A DNA stretch of 64,000 nt from Dasypus novemcinctus (lineage: Eukaryota > Chordata > Mammalia > Cingulata > Dasypodidae). The position numbers and the translations under genes were made by a program. Positions 34,803 through 45,009 of the stretch are shown here, piece after piece (position 1 is the stretch's first letter; each line of letters opens with the position of its first letter). The notes below the pieces were generated by a model. That model ran no database searches, had not been told where the DNA came from, and was given only the letters and a program-made list of their open reading frames with translations. The stretch is taken from positions 19,435,278-19,499,277 of the forward strand of contig NC_080689.1 in NCBI RefSeq assembly GCF_030445035.2, written 5' to 3'.

Positions 34803-35759
34803 TCACTGACTGTCCTGTTTTTTCCTTTCTTCCTGCAGAACTACCTTAAGAATTTCTTGAAGGGGAGGTTTCTTGTTGATATACTCTTTCAGTTTCTGTT
34901 TATCTGTGAATATTTTGAACTCTCCATCATTTTTGAATGCTAGTTTAGCTGGGTAGAGTATTCTTGGTTGGAGATTTTTTTCCTTTAGTACCTTGACTAT
35001 ATCATACCACTGCCTTCTTGCCTCCATCGTTTCAGATGAGAAATCAGCACTTAATCTTATGGAGTTTCCCTTGTATGTGATGGTTTTCTTTTCTCTTGCT
35101 GCTTTTAGAATTTTTTCTTTGTCTTGAGCATTGGATAATTTGACAAGTATATGTCTTGGGGTGGGCCTGTTGGGGTTTATGACCAGTGGAGTGCACTGTG
35201 CTTCTTGGATATGTACATCTGTCTCTTTCAGTAGATTTGGGAAGTTTTCATTCATTATTTCCTGCAACACTCCTTCTGACCCCTTTCCCTTCTCTTCTCC
35301 TTCTGGAATGCCTATAATACGTATGTTTGAGCATTTTGCATTATCATTCAGGTCCCTAAGTCCTATCTGGATTTTTTCTACCTTTTTATTGACCACTTCT
35401 ACTATCTGTTTGATTTCCAATGCACTGTCTTCCACATCACTAATTCTCTGCTCTGCCTCTTCTAGTCTGCTGATATTTGCTGCAAGTGTATTTTTGATTT
35501 CTTGAATTGTGGTGTTCATTTCCATCATATCTGTTATTTTTTTGCGCATGTCTGCAATTTCCCCTCCAAGTGTTGTCTTCACGCTGTTAACCTCTTTCAT
35601 TACTTCATCAAATTTGTCGGTGGTAAATGTTCTGAGATCTTTCATTGCTTGTGCGAAGTCCTGCCCCCCTTCCTGATTTTCAGTTTGTTGATTGGATTCA
35701 GCCATGTTTTCCTGATTACTGGTTTGGTTTGTAGATTTTTGTTGCTGTCTTGTCAACAT
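34803..35759 (-). CDS. L1 ORF1 protein, intact frame
   Basis: A 318-codon frame with ATG at 35757-35759 encodes ORF1p, the trimeric RNA chaperone that coats L1 RNA. Residues about 1-40 are Gln/Asn/Ser-rich and probably disordered; about 45-135 form a coiled coil with heptad leucines and isoleucines; then the RRM (NIRIIGIPEGEE) and the C-terminal domain (RLSADFSSETMEARRQWYD) follow. Length is slightly under human ORF1p (338). The stop is followed by a 94-base spacer before ORF2. The frame appears complete, but whether it is expressed cannot be told from sequence. Confidence 0.93.
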   Translation of the reverse strand: MLTRQQQKSTNQTSNQENMAESNQQTENQEGGQDFAQAMKDLRTFTTDKFDEVMKEVNSVKTTLGGEIADMRKKITDMMEMNTTIQEIKNTLAANISRLEEAEQRISDVEDSALEIKQIVEVVNKKVEKIQIGLRDLNDNAKCSNIRIIGIPEGEEKGKGSEGVLQEIMNENFPNLLKETDVHIQEAQCTPLVINPNRPTPRHILVKLSNAQDKEKILKAAREKKTITYKGNSIRLSADFSSETMEARRQWYDIVKVLKEKNLQPRILYPAKLAFKNDGEFKIFTDKQKLKEYINKKPPLQEILKVVLQEERKKQDSQ

Positions 35760-36540
35760 TTTTTCTTGACGGGTTTAATCAGTTCCTTAGCTTCTTTGTC
35801 TAGTCTTGGAGATTAATTAGCTGTTGTTTTTGCGTAAGTGTTATATCTTCTCTTTGTCACTTTGTTCTTCTTATTCCAATTTCTTATTGCTAGTTAAGCT
35901 CACTTTAAAGGAAAGTATTAGTGCTGGGGAAAGTCAATTGTGTAAGGAAGGAAAAAGTGTGAAGTAGTATTGGTGATATATGTTTACAAAGCAACAATAT
36001 GAGTTCTGGGAGGATGGAAGTTAGATCATGTAAATTGTGTAGAGTTATAGTAGTAGGAAAGTACCTATAATGAGGTAGACGACTGAATATGGGAGGAATG
36101 TGGTACGTACTAAGAGGCTATTGTTTTCGTGAGAGAGGGAAAGAGAAAAGAAAGGTAATAGTTTCAGGGACGAATACCAGATGGAAAACTAAACAAAGGT
36201 ATTAGAAATTAAGAGTTAGACACTTTGTGGATCAAAGAAAGGGAGATGGAATATAGGAGAGATAGCAGATGGTGGAGGATATCAAGTTGTAGGGGAAAGG
36301 GGATAGTGTAGATAGGCTAAATCTATTCACAGAGAAATGAGGCAGTGGAGGGTGAGGAAACCCAGCAAATGTGAGGTATTTCCTGTAGGACCTATTGTAT
36401 TGTTAAGGTAAAATAGTATAAGAAGAATATTGGGGACAAGAAAGAGAGGATTGAAAAAAAAAAAAAAGAACAACAACAACAACAAAAAATAAAAAATAAA
36501 AAATAAATTAAAAAAAACCAAAAAACAAAGAACAGAAACC

Positions 36541-36880
36541 CCGCCGCCAGGCTCGGCTGGGCTCAGCTGGGCTCCGGTCCCCCACCCGCCGCCCGCCGCG
36601 GCTCGGCTGGGCTCGGCTGAGCTCGGCTTTCCCGCCCGCCGCCCGGCGCGGCGTGGCTGGGCTCGGCCCCCCCGCCCGCTGCGGCTCAGCCGGGCTCGGC
36701 CAGACTCGGCTTCCCCACCCACCGCCCGCCGCCGCGGCGCAGCACGGCTCGGCTCTCCCGCCCGCCGCCCGCCGCGGCACGGCTAGGCTCAGCTGGGCTT
36801 GTCTCCTTCGCCCGCCGCCCGCCGCGGCACAGCGCGGCTCGGCTCTCCTGCCCGCCACCCGCCGCGGTGCTAGCTGCCTC
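36541..36880 (-). repeat. GC-rich tandem repeat in the L1 5' UTR
   Basis: Plus-strand units of roughly 60-70 bases built from CCCGCCCGCCGCCCGCCGCGG followed by GGCTCGGCT-type linkers recur about five times. The sense strand is G-rich with many GGGCGG cores (Sp1-type) and CpG sites. This block is also the main GC peak of the window. Long frames read across it in both directions are compositional artefacts. Confidence 0.8.
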
Positions 36881-36913
36881 GGCTCCGCCTACCCAAGGAG
36901 GGAGTCCTCCACA

Positions 36914-37304
36914 CGTAGCTGGGATCTCCGTGTATATTTCACAGATGGATCCTCTCTGTTACCTTCCCTCCAAATTGATGTCCAGACACCTCCGGACCAG
37001 GAAAAATCCCGAAACAGCCGGTCCCAAAGAGTCTCTGACGCCTCCCAGCCGATTCCCCCCAGGAGCTAGTAACCGGGAAGTTCACTCAGCCGCCATCTTG
37101 CCTCCCCCTCCTGAAAAGTCCCAAATTATATCTTATAGACCAGTCCTTTCCGTTACCTTCCCACCAAATCGATGTCCAGACACTTCCTGCCCTGAAAAAA
37201 TCCTGAAAAAGCCTGGTCCCAGAGAACCTCCAGCGGTGCCCAGCTGCCTCTTCCCAGGAGAGATGGCAAGGCAAGCTCACTCAGCCACCATCTTGCCGGA
37301 AGTC
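36914..37304 (-). repeat. Two tandem ~195-bp monomers in the L1 5' UTR
   Basis: The blocks CTCAGCC(G/A)CCATCTTGCC occur at 37085-37102 and 37280-37297, 195 bases apart. GATGTCCAGACAC occurs at 36977 and 37171, 194 apart, with GTTACCTTCC in front of each. Each unit therefore carries the YY1-type site and the same order of blocks, as in rodent L1 monomer promoters. Confidence 0.85.
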
Positions 37305-37770
37305 GGGATTTTATTTAGAAACTGTTTAAAGTAAAAAAAACAAAAACAAAAACCCTGTCAGAAAAGACCAGGTGGAAAATGGATTCTCAATAAAACAGAA
37401 TTCTAGGACAAGAGTGTCTAAAGGTCCTCAAAAGAGAAACAGAACCACTGTCATTTGAATGACGGCTAGTTTCTTGCATTTTTTGACATTGTTAATAATC
37501 ACTGAATCTGGGTTTTCATCTGAATTCCACACAATGCATGCACTACACAATAATTTTATCATAAATTACCTACTTTCTGCACACATTTTGGACACGCTAC
37601 CACCAGAAACAAATCAATGTAAATATAATACATCAGGGACTGGACAATCTCAGTAGTAGGTGACACATTTTGTAGAATTCTGTGAAACACAGGGACTGAA
37701 TAGGTTATGGGCTAAAGCACATGAAAGAAAATTAGGAATAAAATATTTTAAATATTAATAATTAAATCAG

Positions 37771-38322
37771 GGAAGCAGATGTGGCTCAAGTGATAGGACT
37801 TCCACCTAACGTACTGGAGGACCCGGGTTCGATCTCTGGGGCCTCCTAGTGAAAAAGAAGAAGAGAGAAAATGCCTGTATGGCAAGCCAGTGCCTGCATG
37901 GTGAGTCGAGTGGCCACGCGAGTGCCCACGTGGTGAACCAAGTTCCTGCGCAAGTGTCCATGTGGCGACCCAGTGCCTGCACAGAAGCCAAGTGCCCGCA
38001 CAGTGAGCCAATGCCCACACAAGTGAGTCATGAAGCAAGATGATGATGCAACAATAGAGAGATGAAGGGGAGGGTCAAGGTGAAGCACAGCAGAAACCAG
38101 GAACTGAGGTGGCACAAGTGACAGGGAACCTCTCTCCACATCAGAGGTCCCCAGGATCGGATCCTGGTGAATCCTAGAGGAGAATAAATGAGAAGAGAAG
38201 ACAAAAAGAGAGATAGATCCAGAAGATGACATAGTGAATGGACACAGACAGCAAAAACTGCAGGATGGGGGAGGGGGAAGGGAAGGGGGAATAAATAAAA
38301 ATTTAAAATCTTTTAAAAAATT
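37771..38322 (+). mobile_element. SINE with internal ~20-bp repeats
   Basis: Direct repeats ATTAAATCAG flank it (37761-37770 and 38323-38332). Head GGAAGCAGATGTGGCTCAAG and B box GGGTTCGATCTC, then about nine partial copies of a CCCACGTGGTGAGCCAAGTG-like unit at 37870-38035, then a second diverged head near 38098-38175. The tail ends ATTTAAAATCTTTTAAAAAA. Confidence 0.85.
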
Positions 38323-38658
38323 ATTAAATCAGTCATTGTTCTGTATTTTCCGCAAAAGAAAATTAACATTTAGTAATATGCTAGTGAATTTATCTCCAAA
38401 GAGATTAGTGCACTGGCAAAGCATTCCAATAGCAGTGGAGAGATGTAGACAGCAGGTACCAAAAACTCCCCGGCCTTGCAGATCCACAGTAGCAATTCCA
38501 TTCACTGACCACTCCCTTTGCCAGAGGTCCAGAAAGAACTTGCAGCATGATCACCTGACTGCTGTATTTTCACTCTAAGCAGCAAACTCTAAGGAGCCAA
38601 AGAGCAGTCCCTGGTGGGCAAGGGGAACAGAGAAGAGAAAATGTTAAATGTAAACTTT

Positions 38659-39083
38659 TCTTTTTAAGATTTATTATTTATTTATTTCTCTCCCCTTCCC
38701 CCCTTCCCCCCCACCCCCAGTTGTCTACTCTCTGTGTCCATTCGCTGTGTGTTCTTCTGTGACTGCTTCCATCCTTATCAGCAGCACCAGGAATCTATGT
38801 TTCTTTTTGTTGCGTCGTCTTGTTGTATCAGCAATCCGTGTATCCGGCGCCATTCCTGGGCAGGCTGCACTCTTTCGCGCTGGGCGGCTCTCCTTACGGG
38901 GCGCACTCCTTGTGCATGGAGCTCCCCTACACAGGGGACACCCCTGTGTGGCACAGCACTCCTTGCACACATCAGCAATGCACATGGGCCAGTTCCACAC
39001 AGGTCAAGGAGGCCCAAGGTTTGAACCACGGACCTCCCATGTGGTAGGTGGATGCCCTATCCATTAGGCCAAATCTGCTTCCC
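38659..39083 (-). mobile_element. DAS-type SINE with perfect 14-bp TSD
   Basis: Perfect repeats TAAATGTAAACTTT at 38645-38658 and 39084-39097. Reversed head ends ATTAGGCCAAATCTGCTTCCC. The intact TSD points to a recent insertion. Confidence 0.92.
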
Positions 39084-39647
39084 TAAATGTAAACTTTAAA
39101 GACAGTAAAATGGGACACAACACCCATTCAAATCCCAGAAATGTGGGCAAGTCCCCAAAAGTAGTTGTCAGATTAAAAAACTGGACACGCTTATTTTCCA
39201 AAAAACAAAACAACACAAACAAACAAAAACCCACCAATACACAGAAATTTGGAGGATAACTGGAAAAATCATCAGAGAAATGATCAATGAAAATCGAACC
39301 CTTTAACTCAAAATACCTCAGGGTTGAAACACATCCTGTATCCATCAAGGCAACAATGCCCCTAGCTTTTTAGCAGGGATGCAATTGGTCAATGACACCA
39401 AATGGTTTTACAGAGCAAGTTTCCTAATGTCTAGGCCTACAAGGATTCAAGCAGCTCTTCAAAGCCTGTGAAGAACAGGTTCCAAAATTTCCAAAAGTTC
39501 TGTCCAAAATACAATGTCATGCACATAAAATCTGTCATGTTACATTTTATATTTTGAAATAAGGAAGCATATTTTAAATACTCTTAAGGCTTTTGTTTAT
39601 TAAAATGTTCTTTGCCAAGATTTCACATTAGCTTAAAATTCAGTTCA

Positions 39648-40080
39648 GGGAAGTGGATGTGGCTCAAGCGATTGGGCTCTCATCTACCATATGGGAAGTC
39701 CAGGGTTCAATTCCCAGGGTCTCCTGGTGAAGGCAAGCTGGCCCACACAGAGGCCCAAGCAGAGAGCTGGCCCACACTGAGTGCTGGTCTGTGCAGTGAC
39801 CTGGTCCAAGTGGAGTGCTGGTCTGCACAGGAGTGCTGGCCCAAGCAGAAAGCGGTGCAGCAAGATAATGCAACAAAAAGAGACAGAGGAGAGACAATAA
39901 GAGACGTAGCAGACCAGTGAGTTGAGGTGACACAAGAGATTGAGCGCCTCTCTCGAGAAGATCCCAGGATCGGTTCCTGGTGACGCCTAAAGAGAAGACA
40001 AGCAGACACAGAAGAACATGCAGGAAATGGACACAGAGAGTGACAATGAGGGCAAGGGAGAAATAAATAAATTTTTTTAA
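39648..40080 (+). mobile_element. SINE with two heads and GTGCTGG-type repeats
   Basis: Repeats AAAATTCAGTTCA (39635-39647) and AAAATTCAATTCA (40081-40093) flank it. Head GGGAAGTGGATGTGGCTCAAG, an internal run of CTGGTC(T/C)(G/A)(T/A)GCA-like units at about 39740-39855, a second head near 39915-39990 and an AAATAAATTTTTTTAA tail. Confidence 0.85.
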
Positions 40081-40404
40081 AAAATTCAATTCAGTCTTTC
40101 CATTTGTCTACTGAGGTCTCCAATCCAATAAAATCATCTTCTCCAGCAACCAGTGTTTCCACCAACCACACGGTGAGCCCCTTGATCAGTCGCTTTGTTC
40201 CCTGGTGAACAAATTAGATGTTAACACTGCTCTGCTACAAGGCAAAAGTTGTTAACTCATACTTAATGGAAAAGGAATGAAACTTCTGCAAAGTACAGTT
40301 TTTGCAGGTAATTTTTGCTTATGAAAAGAAACCAGTGCTTATTTTACAGGTAAGCACATGATTTGGAGTGAAGAATTGGGATGTTGCTCTGTTGGTCCAG
40401 GTTG

Positions 40405-41204
40405 TTAATTCTCTTCTTGTTCCTCCTGCAACCTCTTTCATCAGGTATCACAAAGCCTTCATCTGTGGCATAGAGAATGTCCTCAACCCTCTGCAATACA
40501 GGATCACTTTCCCTTGCTTTCTCCCGGCAAACCAATTCAATGTTCCTTAGTTTTCCAAAGAAGAAATCTCTCTCCTTCTCCAAGTCTTCGACAGTAAGTG
40601 TCAATATGTTGACCTGCTATGTCAGTTCAGCTCTTTCATCATCCCCATATCCTACAGAAGGATTCTTTCTCACCAGACCCGGGCCAGCCTTAGGAGTTGC
40701 AGCAGTTCTCTGGGCTGAAATGGGTCTCCATGGAAATGCATTGCTAGAACTGAGAGGTTTCTTTAGTTTATTCAGAGATGGAACAACAAGGGAGGGAGCC
40801 ACTGCCAGACCTTGTCTGGCAGCTATAGGATCAGAGTCTTTTCCATCACAGTTTGCATCAAAAAACTTCTTGAACCATTGAACAAATTCAAAATTGTCCT
40901 GAAATTTTCCTTTTACTTATTTATCCACAGGAATTATTTTGTCAACACCCATTCTCTAAAAACATGCTTATAGTATCTTGAAATTTGGGATGTATTCAGG
41001 TTCTAACTTAGCTTGGAATTTCACATTCTTCAAAGCAATGAAGCCAGGAAACAGCATGTCCATAAAGTGACATTAGGCAGCCCCTGAGCACAATTGTTCA
41101 ATCTTTGTTAAATTCAACTGCAGATTCTCATTGATCCATGTCAGCATGTCATGTTGACTAAGGTTATCACTGGTCACTGATGTCAAGTATATGTTCACTG
41201 CCAT
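40405..41204 (-). pseudogene. MAPRE1: MAPRE1 (EB1) processed pseudogene
   Basis: The minus strand from ATG at 41202-41204 to the stop at 40405-40407 follows the 268-residue microtubule plus-end protein EB1 without introns. Visible parts are the calponin-homology start ([17 protein letters not shown]), [10 protein letters not shown], the linker with [17 protein letters not shown], and the EB-homology coiled coil with LTVEDLEKERDFFFGKLRN and PVLQRVEDILYATDEGF. Lesions include TAA at 41073-41075 (Tyr to stop, in the CH domain), TAA at 40917-40919 (Leu to stop) and a frame change near the C-terminal tail. Total span of 800 bases against 807 expected confirms small indels. It is clearly dead. It lies directly beside L1 sequence on its 5' side. 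Confidence 0.93.
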
Positions 41205-41295
41205 CTTCGGCTCTCAGCAGGACTGCATCCACTGCCTGTTTCTGGCTCTGGTTCCATCTTCGTTCAAACTGCCTAGGGTTTTATTTTTATTTGTT

Positions 41296-41711
41296 TTTTA
41301 ATAGCAGCCACCCTAATGGATGTGACATGGTATCTCGTTGTGGTTTTGATTTGCATTTCTTTGATGGCTAATGATGTTGAACATCTTTTCATATGCTTTC
41401 GGACCATTTGTATATCTTCTATGGAGAAATATCTGTTCAAGTCTTTTGCCCATTTTTTACTTAGGCTTTTTGTTGTTGTTAAGTTGAAGAATTTCTTTAT
41501 ATATATACTGGATTTTAATCCTTTATCAGATATGTGGTTTCCAAATATTTTCTCCCATTATGTAGATTGTCTTTTTACGTTTCATTATAAAGTCCTTTGT
41601 AATGGAAAGGCTGAATGAAATTTAATGAGCTCCGATTTATCTTTATTTTCTCTTTTGTTGCTTGTGCTTTGGGTGTAAAGTCTAAGAAACCATTGCCTAA
41701 CACAAGGTCCT
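41296..41711 (-). mobile_element. L1 ORF2 fragment
   Basis: Minus-strand ORF2 sequence from the region between the RT and the cysteine-rich end (the recurring AGCCACCCTAATGGATGTGA and TTTCATATGCTTT blocks, homologous to 28740-29140). Multiple stops are present. Confidence 0.8.
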
Positions 41712-41960
41712 TGTATTGGTTTGAGTCTTTTGTGAACCCCAGAAAATCATGTTCTTAAATTGAACCTAATTTGAATATTTGATTAGATTAGAACAGTTAA
41801 AGGCTATTTGATTAGATTGCTCCAGTGGGACATAGCCCAAGGTGGGTCTTTTTTCTTCCCTAAGACATACTACAAAAGTAGGTCTTTTTTCTTAGGAAAA
41901 TATAGTCAGAGCTAGCTTCCTTAGGCTATATATAAAATCTTAATGTCAAAGGCAGTACAG
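41712..41960 (+). repeat. Possible LTR fragment
   Basis: It begins TTGTATTGGTTTGAG..., contains CCCCAGAAAATCATGTTC and GACATAGCCCAAGGTGGGTC, resembling the U3 of mammalian ERVL/MaLR LTRs. No matching right end or TSD was found, so the assignment is weak. DNA from 41960 to 42168 shows nothing recognisable. Confidence 0.35.
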
Positions 41961-42186
41961 ATACTACAGATAGTTTTTGAACCGATCTAAAAACAAGCAC
42001 AAATCTACTATGTTTTAAAAAACAGGTAATCTGAGGTTTTTGTCAAAAGTACTTCACACATGTAACCAAAATGAAAGAGCTTGTGGACAGTTTTCAGTGA
42101 GAAGATAAAAGGGGTGAAATATAAATTTTATGGATAAATACATGTAAAATAATTTAAAATAAGCTAACAGAACTAATTTTTAAAAA

Positions 42187-42560
42187 TTTCTCTCCCCTCC
42201 CCCACCCCCCAGTCTGCTCTCTGTGTCCATTCACTGCGTGTTCTTCTGTGTCTGCTTGTATTCTTGTCAGGTGGCACTAGGAATCTGTGTCTCTTTTGTT
42301 GCATCATCTTGCTGCATCAGCTCTCCGTGTGGCAGTGCCACTCCTGGGCAGGCTGTGCTTTTCATGTGGGGCAGCTCTTCTTGCAGGGTGCACTCCTTGT
42401 GTGGGGGGCACCCCTATGCAGGGAGCACGTCTGCATGGCATGGCACTCATTGCACATGGCAGCACTGTGCCTGGGCCAGTTTACCACATGAGCCAGAAGG
42501 CAGGCCCTGAGCACCGAATCCTGGACCCCCTATATGGTAGCAGGTCACATCCGCTTCCCC
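42187..42560 (-). mobile_element. SINE with perfect 18-bp TSD
   Basis: Repeats AGAACTAATTTTTAAAAA at 42169-42186 and 42561-42578. Reversed head ends GTCACATCCGCTTCCCC, although the head is partly deleted (no clear B box). Confidence 0.88.
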
Positions 42561-42676
42561 AGAACTAATTTTTAAAAAAATGAAAATACTAGTCAGGCAC
42601 AAGTTTTTGTTTCTCAGTGCCAGACTTCTCAATGTTTATCAGACTACTGTTACTATTATTAAAAATCTAATTTTTT

Positions 42677-42960
42677 GGGAAGCAGCTGTGGTTCAATCAG
42701 TTGGGCTCCCGTCTACCATATGGGAGGCCCTGGGTTCACGTTTGTGAAGGCAAAGCTGGCCTGTGCACCACAGAGAACTGATGACCCATACACTGTGGAG
42801 AGATGGTGCAGCAGATGACACAACAAAAGGGAGACAAGCTGATACAGAAAAAATACACAGCAAATGGACACAGAGAAGAGACAGCAGAAAGCAAAGGAAC
42901 AAGCCACAAGGGGGGGTGGGGATAAATAAATAAATAAATAAATAAATAAATCTTTTTTTT
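42677..42960 (+). mobile_element. DAS-type SINE, short body
   Basis: Head GGGAAGCAGCTGTGGTTCAATC, a short body, a run of AAAT repeats (about 42922-42950) and TCTTTTTTTT. Flanks AAAATCTAATTTT and AAAATCTGATCTTT are an imperfect TSD. Confidence 0.85.
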
Positions 42961-43248
42961 AAAATCTGATCTTTAACTCAGAGCACTAGCTATAATACTG
43001 ATTTGCATTTGTAAAATGCAAAACTGATTTGCATTTGTAAAAGACTGTTTTTCCAGCTGAATTCTTCTGGTCCTGAAAAAAAACTTTAGGTTTATTACTG
43101 AAAGCAGACTGTGTGATGCTAACAGAATTTATAACTACTTAAGTGCTTTTTTATATAAAGTGACAGTCCCCCCCAAAATCCATCTGCTAATTGCCCAGTT
43201 AAAAATGTCTGTAAACATTGGTTCATAATTAGCATCTTAAGAAGTATA

Positions 43249-43896
43249 GGGAAGCGAATGTGGCTCAAGTGATAAGGCTTCCACCTACCATATGGGAAGA
43301 CCCGGGTTCAATCCCTGGGGCTTCCTGGTGAAAAAGAAGAGAAAATGTGCCTGCATGGTGAGCCAGTACCTGCGTGGCGAGCTGAGTGCCCGCACAGTGA
43401 GCTGAGTGCCCATGTGGATGGCTACACAGCAAGCTGAGTACCCATGTGGTGAGCTGAGTGTCCCTGCAAGTGCCTGTGGGGTGAACCAAGTGCCCACATG
43501 GTGAGCCAAGTGCCCTCATGAGTGCCCGTGTAGTGAGCCAGTGCCCACGCAGCGAGCCAAGTGCCTGTGCAGCAAGCTGAGTGGCTGTGCAGTGAGCCAG
43601 TGCCTACACAAGTGAGTCACAGAGCAAGATGATGAGATGAAGGGGAGAGTCAAGGTGACGCTCAGCACTGACCAGGAACTGAGGTGGCACAATTGACAGG
43701 GAATCTCTCTCCACATCAGAGGTCCCCAGGATCAAATCCCAGTGAATCCTAGAGGAGAAAGACATGAAAAGAAGACAAAAAGAGAAATAGATACAGACGA
43801 TCACACAGCAAATGGAAACAGACAGCAAAAAACAACAGGGGAAGGGAGGGGGGAGGGGAAAGGAGGGGGAGGAGAAGGGAGGGAAGGGAAGGGAAA
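43249..43896 (+). mobile_element. SINE with ~13-copy 20-bp minisatellite
   Basis: Head GGGAAGCGAATGTGGCTCAAG and B box GGGTTCAATCCC are followed at about 43345-43620 by roughly thirteen units of a CCCACRTGGTGAGCYRAGTG-like 20-mer, some shortened to about 12 bases. A second diverged head follows near 43675-43750, then purine-rich (GGGGAGG) sequence to the end. Flanking AAGTATAG and AAATATAA are a possible TSD. At about 650 bases it is nearly twice the usual length. Confidence 0.85.
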
Positions 43897-44546
43897 ACAA
43901 AGAAATATAATGGCCTTTCCTATTGAGTGGTGTGATTATTAAGTAATTAATATTATACCTTAGAACACTATCCCACAAGTCTGTTCCTTTTATGTATTGT
44001 CACTTAAGCTCTTCATGAATTCTACAACCATCAGTGAATTCCTATAGTGCAATAAAAATTTTTATGGTATACATAATTGGGGAGAAATGGTCCTGATGGG
44101 TATTTTTGAAAGTTTTAGGAACATGAGCAATCATTTTAATCCTGGAGTACTTTATAAACAGAGAAATAAAAGCCATAGACACAGAAAAAAACAGCAGTCA
44201 CAGAAAGAACCCTCTAGTAGTTGAAATCTATGAACCCGGGAGAGGGAAAAGCCACAGATGGAGCCACCCAAAGCAGAACTAGCAACGCGGCCATGCTTAT
44301 CATCTGTTTCTTGAATCCCAGAAGACTTCAAGGAAATGTGTCCTCTTAGTCACCAGGGTCTGGGCATGGTTGGCACAAAGCAAATGGATCAATGATATCG
44401 GTACACTCCATTGATGATCACAGAGGCATCCTGCTAAATATCAAGAGCCATGAGCTCACACTGGAATATACACACTCAACATTTGTGGTCAAATTCCAAG
44501 AACCCAACTTAATAACTCAGCACTAGGATCCCACTGCAATTCTCTT
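43897..44546. other. No recognisable gene or repeat
   Basis: I see no L1, SINE or LTR blocks and no meaningful open frame here. Base composition is moderately AT-rich. This may be unique ancient DNA between insertions. Confidence 0.4.
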
Positions 44547-44561
44547 GAGAATTACATTCTT

Positions 44562-44994
44562 TATTTTTATTTACATAGTTTTAAAAAGATTTATTTTTTT
44601 AATTTATTTCTCTCCCCTTCCCCCCCAGCCCAGTTGTCTGCTCTCTGTGTCCATCCGCTGCATGTTCTTCCATGTCTGCTTGTGTCAGCGGCACCTGGAA
44701 TCCGTGTACCGTTCCGCTGCGTCATCTTACTGCGTCAGCTCTCTGTGTGTGCGGTGCCATTCCTGGGCAGGCCGCACTCTTCTCACGCTGGGCAGCTCTC
44801 CTTATGGGGCGCACTCCCTGCGAGTGGGGCTACCCTATGCGAGGGACACCCCTGCATGGCAGGGCACTCCCTGCGGGCTTCAGCACTGCACGTGGCCCAG
44901 CTCATTACATCGATCAGGAGGCCCTGGGTTCGAACCCTGAACCTCCCATGTGGTAGGCAGACGCCCCATCTGTTGGGCCAAATCCACTTCCCAA
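44562..44994 (-). mobile_element. DAS-type SINE with perfect 15-bp TSD
   Basis: Repeats GAGAATTACATTCTT at 44547-44561 and 44995-45009. Reversed head ends TTGGGCCAAATCCACTTCCC and its B box reads GGGTTCGAACCC, close to the tRNA consensus. Confidence 0.92.
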
Positions 44995-45009
44995 GAGAAT
45001 TACATTCTT

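Larger units (their letters stand above)
25725..37304 (-). mobile_element. Full-length L1 with 13-bp TSD, interrupted
   Basis: Perfect repeats GGGATTTTATTTA at 25712-25724 and 37305-37317 bound the element. On the minus strand it has a 1.5-kb GC-rich 5' UTR, ORF1, a 94-base spacer, ORF2, and a 2.55-kb 3' UTR with a short A-rich end. Without the 2.6-kb nested insert it is about 9.0 kb, long for an L1. ORF1 is open and ORF2 is open up to the insertion. The copy is inactive because ORF2 is split, and its last third also has a frameshift (about 29411-29425) and a TGA (28870-28872). Confidence 0.95.
35760..37304 (-). promoter_or_regulatory. L1 5' UTR and internal promoter
   Basis: The 1.54-kb region upstream of ORF1 changes from an A-rich part next to ORF1 (35760-36540) to GC-rich DNA (36541-36880) and then two tandem monomers (to 37304). 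On the sense strand the element starts with ACTTCCGGCAAGATGGTGGC, combining an ETS-like CCGGAAGT (reverse strand) with a YY1-type AAGATGG site, comparable to the YY1 site at the start of human L1. A second YY1-type site occurs at the same place in the second monomer. Confidence 0.85.
37318..40404 (-). pseudogene. Likely 3' UTR of the MAPRE1 pseudogene, with SINEs
   Basis: Sequence just left of the MAPRE1-like stop (about 40370-40404) looks like the MAPRE1 mRNA after its stop codon, judging from memory of that transcript. Further left, the non-SINE parts (37318-37770, 38333-38644, 39098-39634, 40081-40370) contain no gene, L1 or ERV block that I can identify, and they are plausibly the rest of the retroposed 3' UTR or ordinary intergenic DNA. 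A poly-A end was not found, so the left limit is unknown. Confidence 0.4.

Noticed and set aside
36327..37069. Ala/Gly/Arg-rich frames on both strands over the GC-rich block
   Set aside because: They arise from the tandem GC-rich repeat of the L1 5' UTR.
25725..37304. Active, complete L1
   Set aside because: ORF2 is split by a 2.6-kb insertion and has a frameshift and a stop in its last third.
43345..43620. CRISPR-like repeat array
   Set aside because: Units are adjacent with no spacers, vary in length and sit within a SINE in a mammalian genome, so it is a minisatellite.
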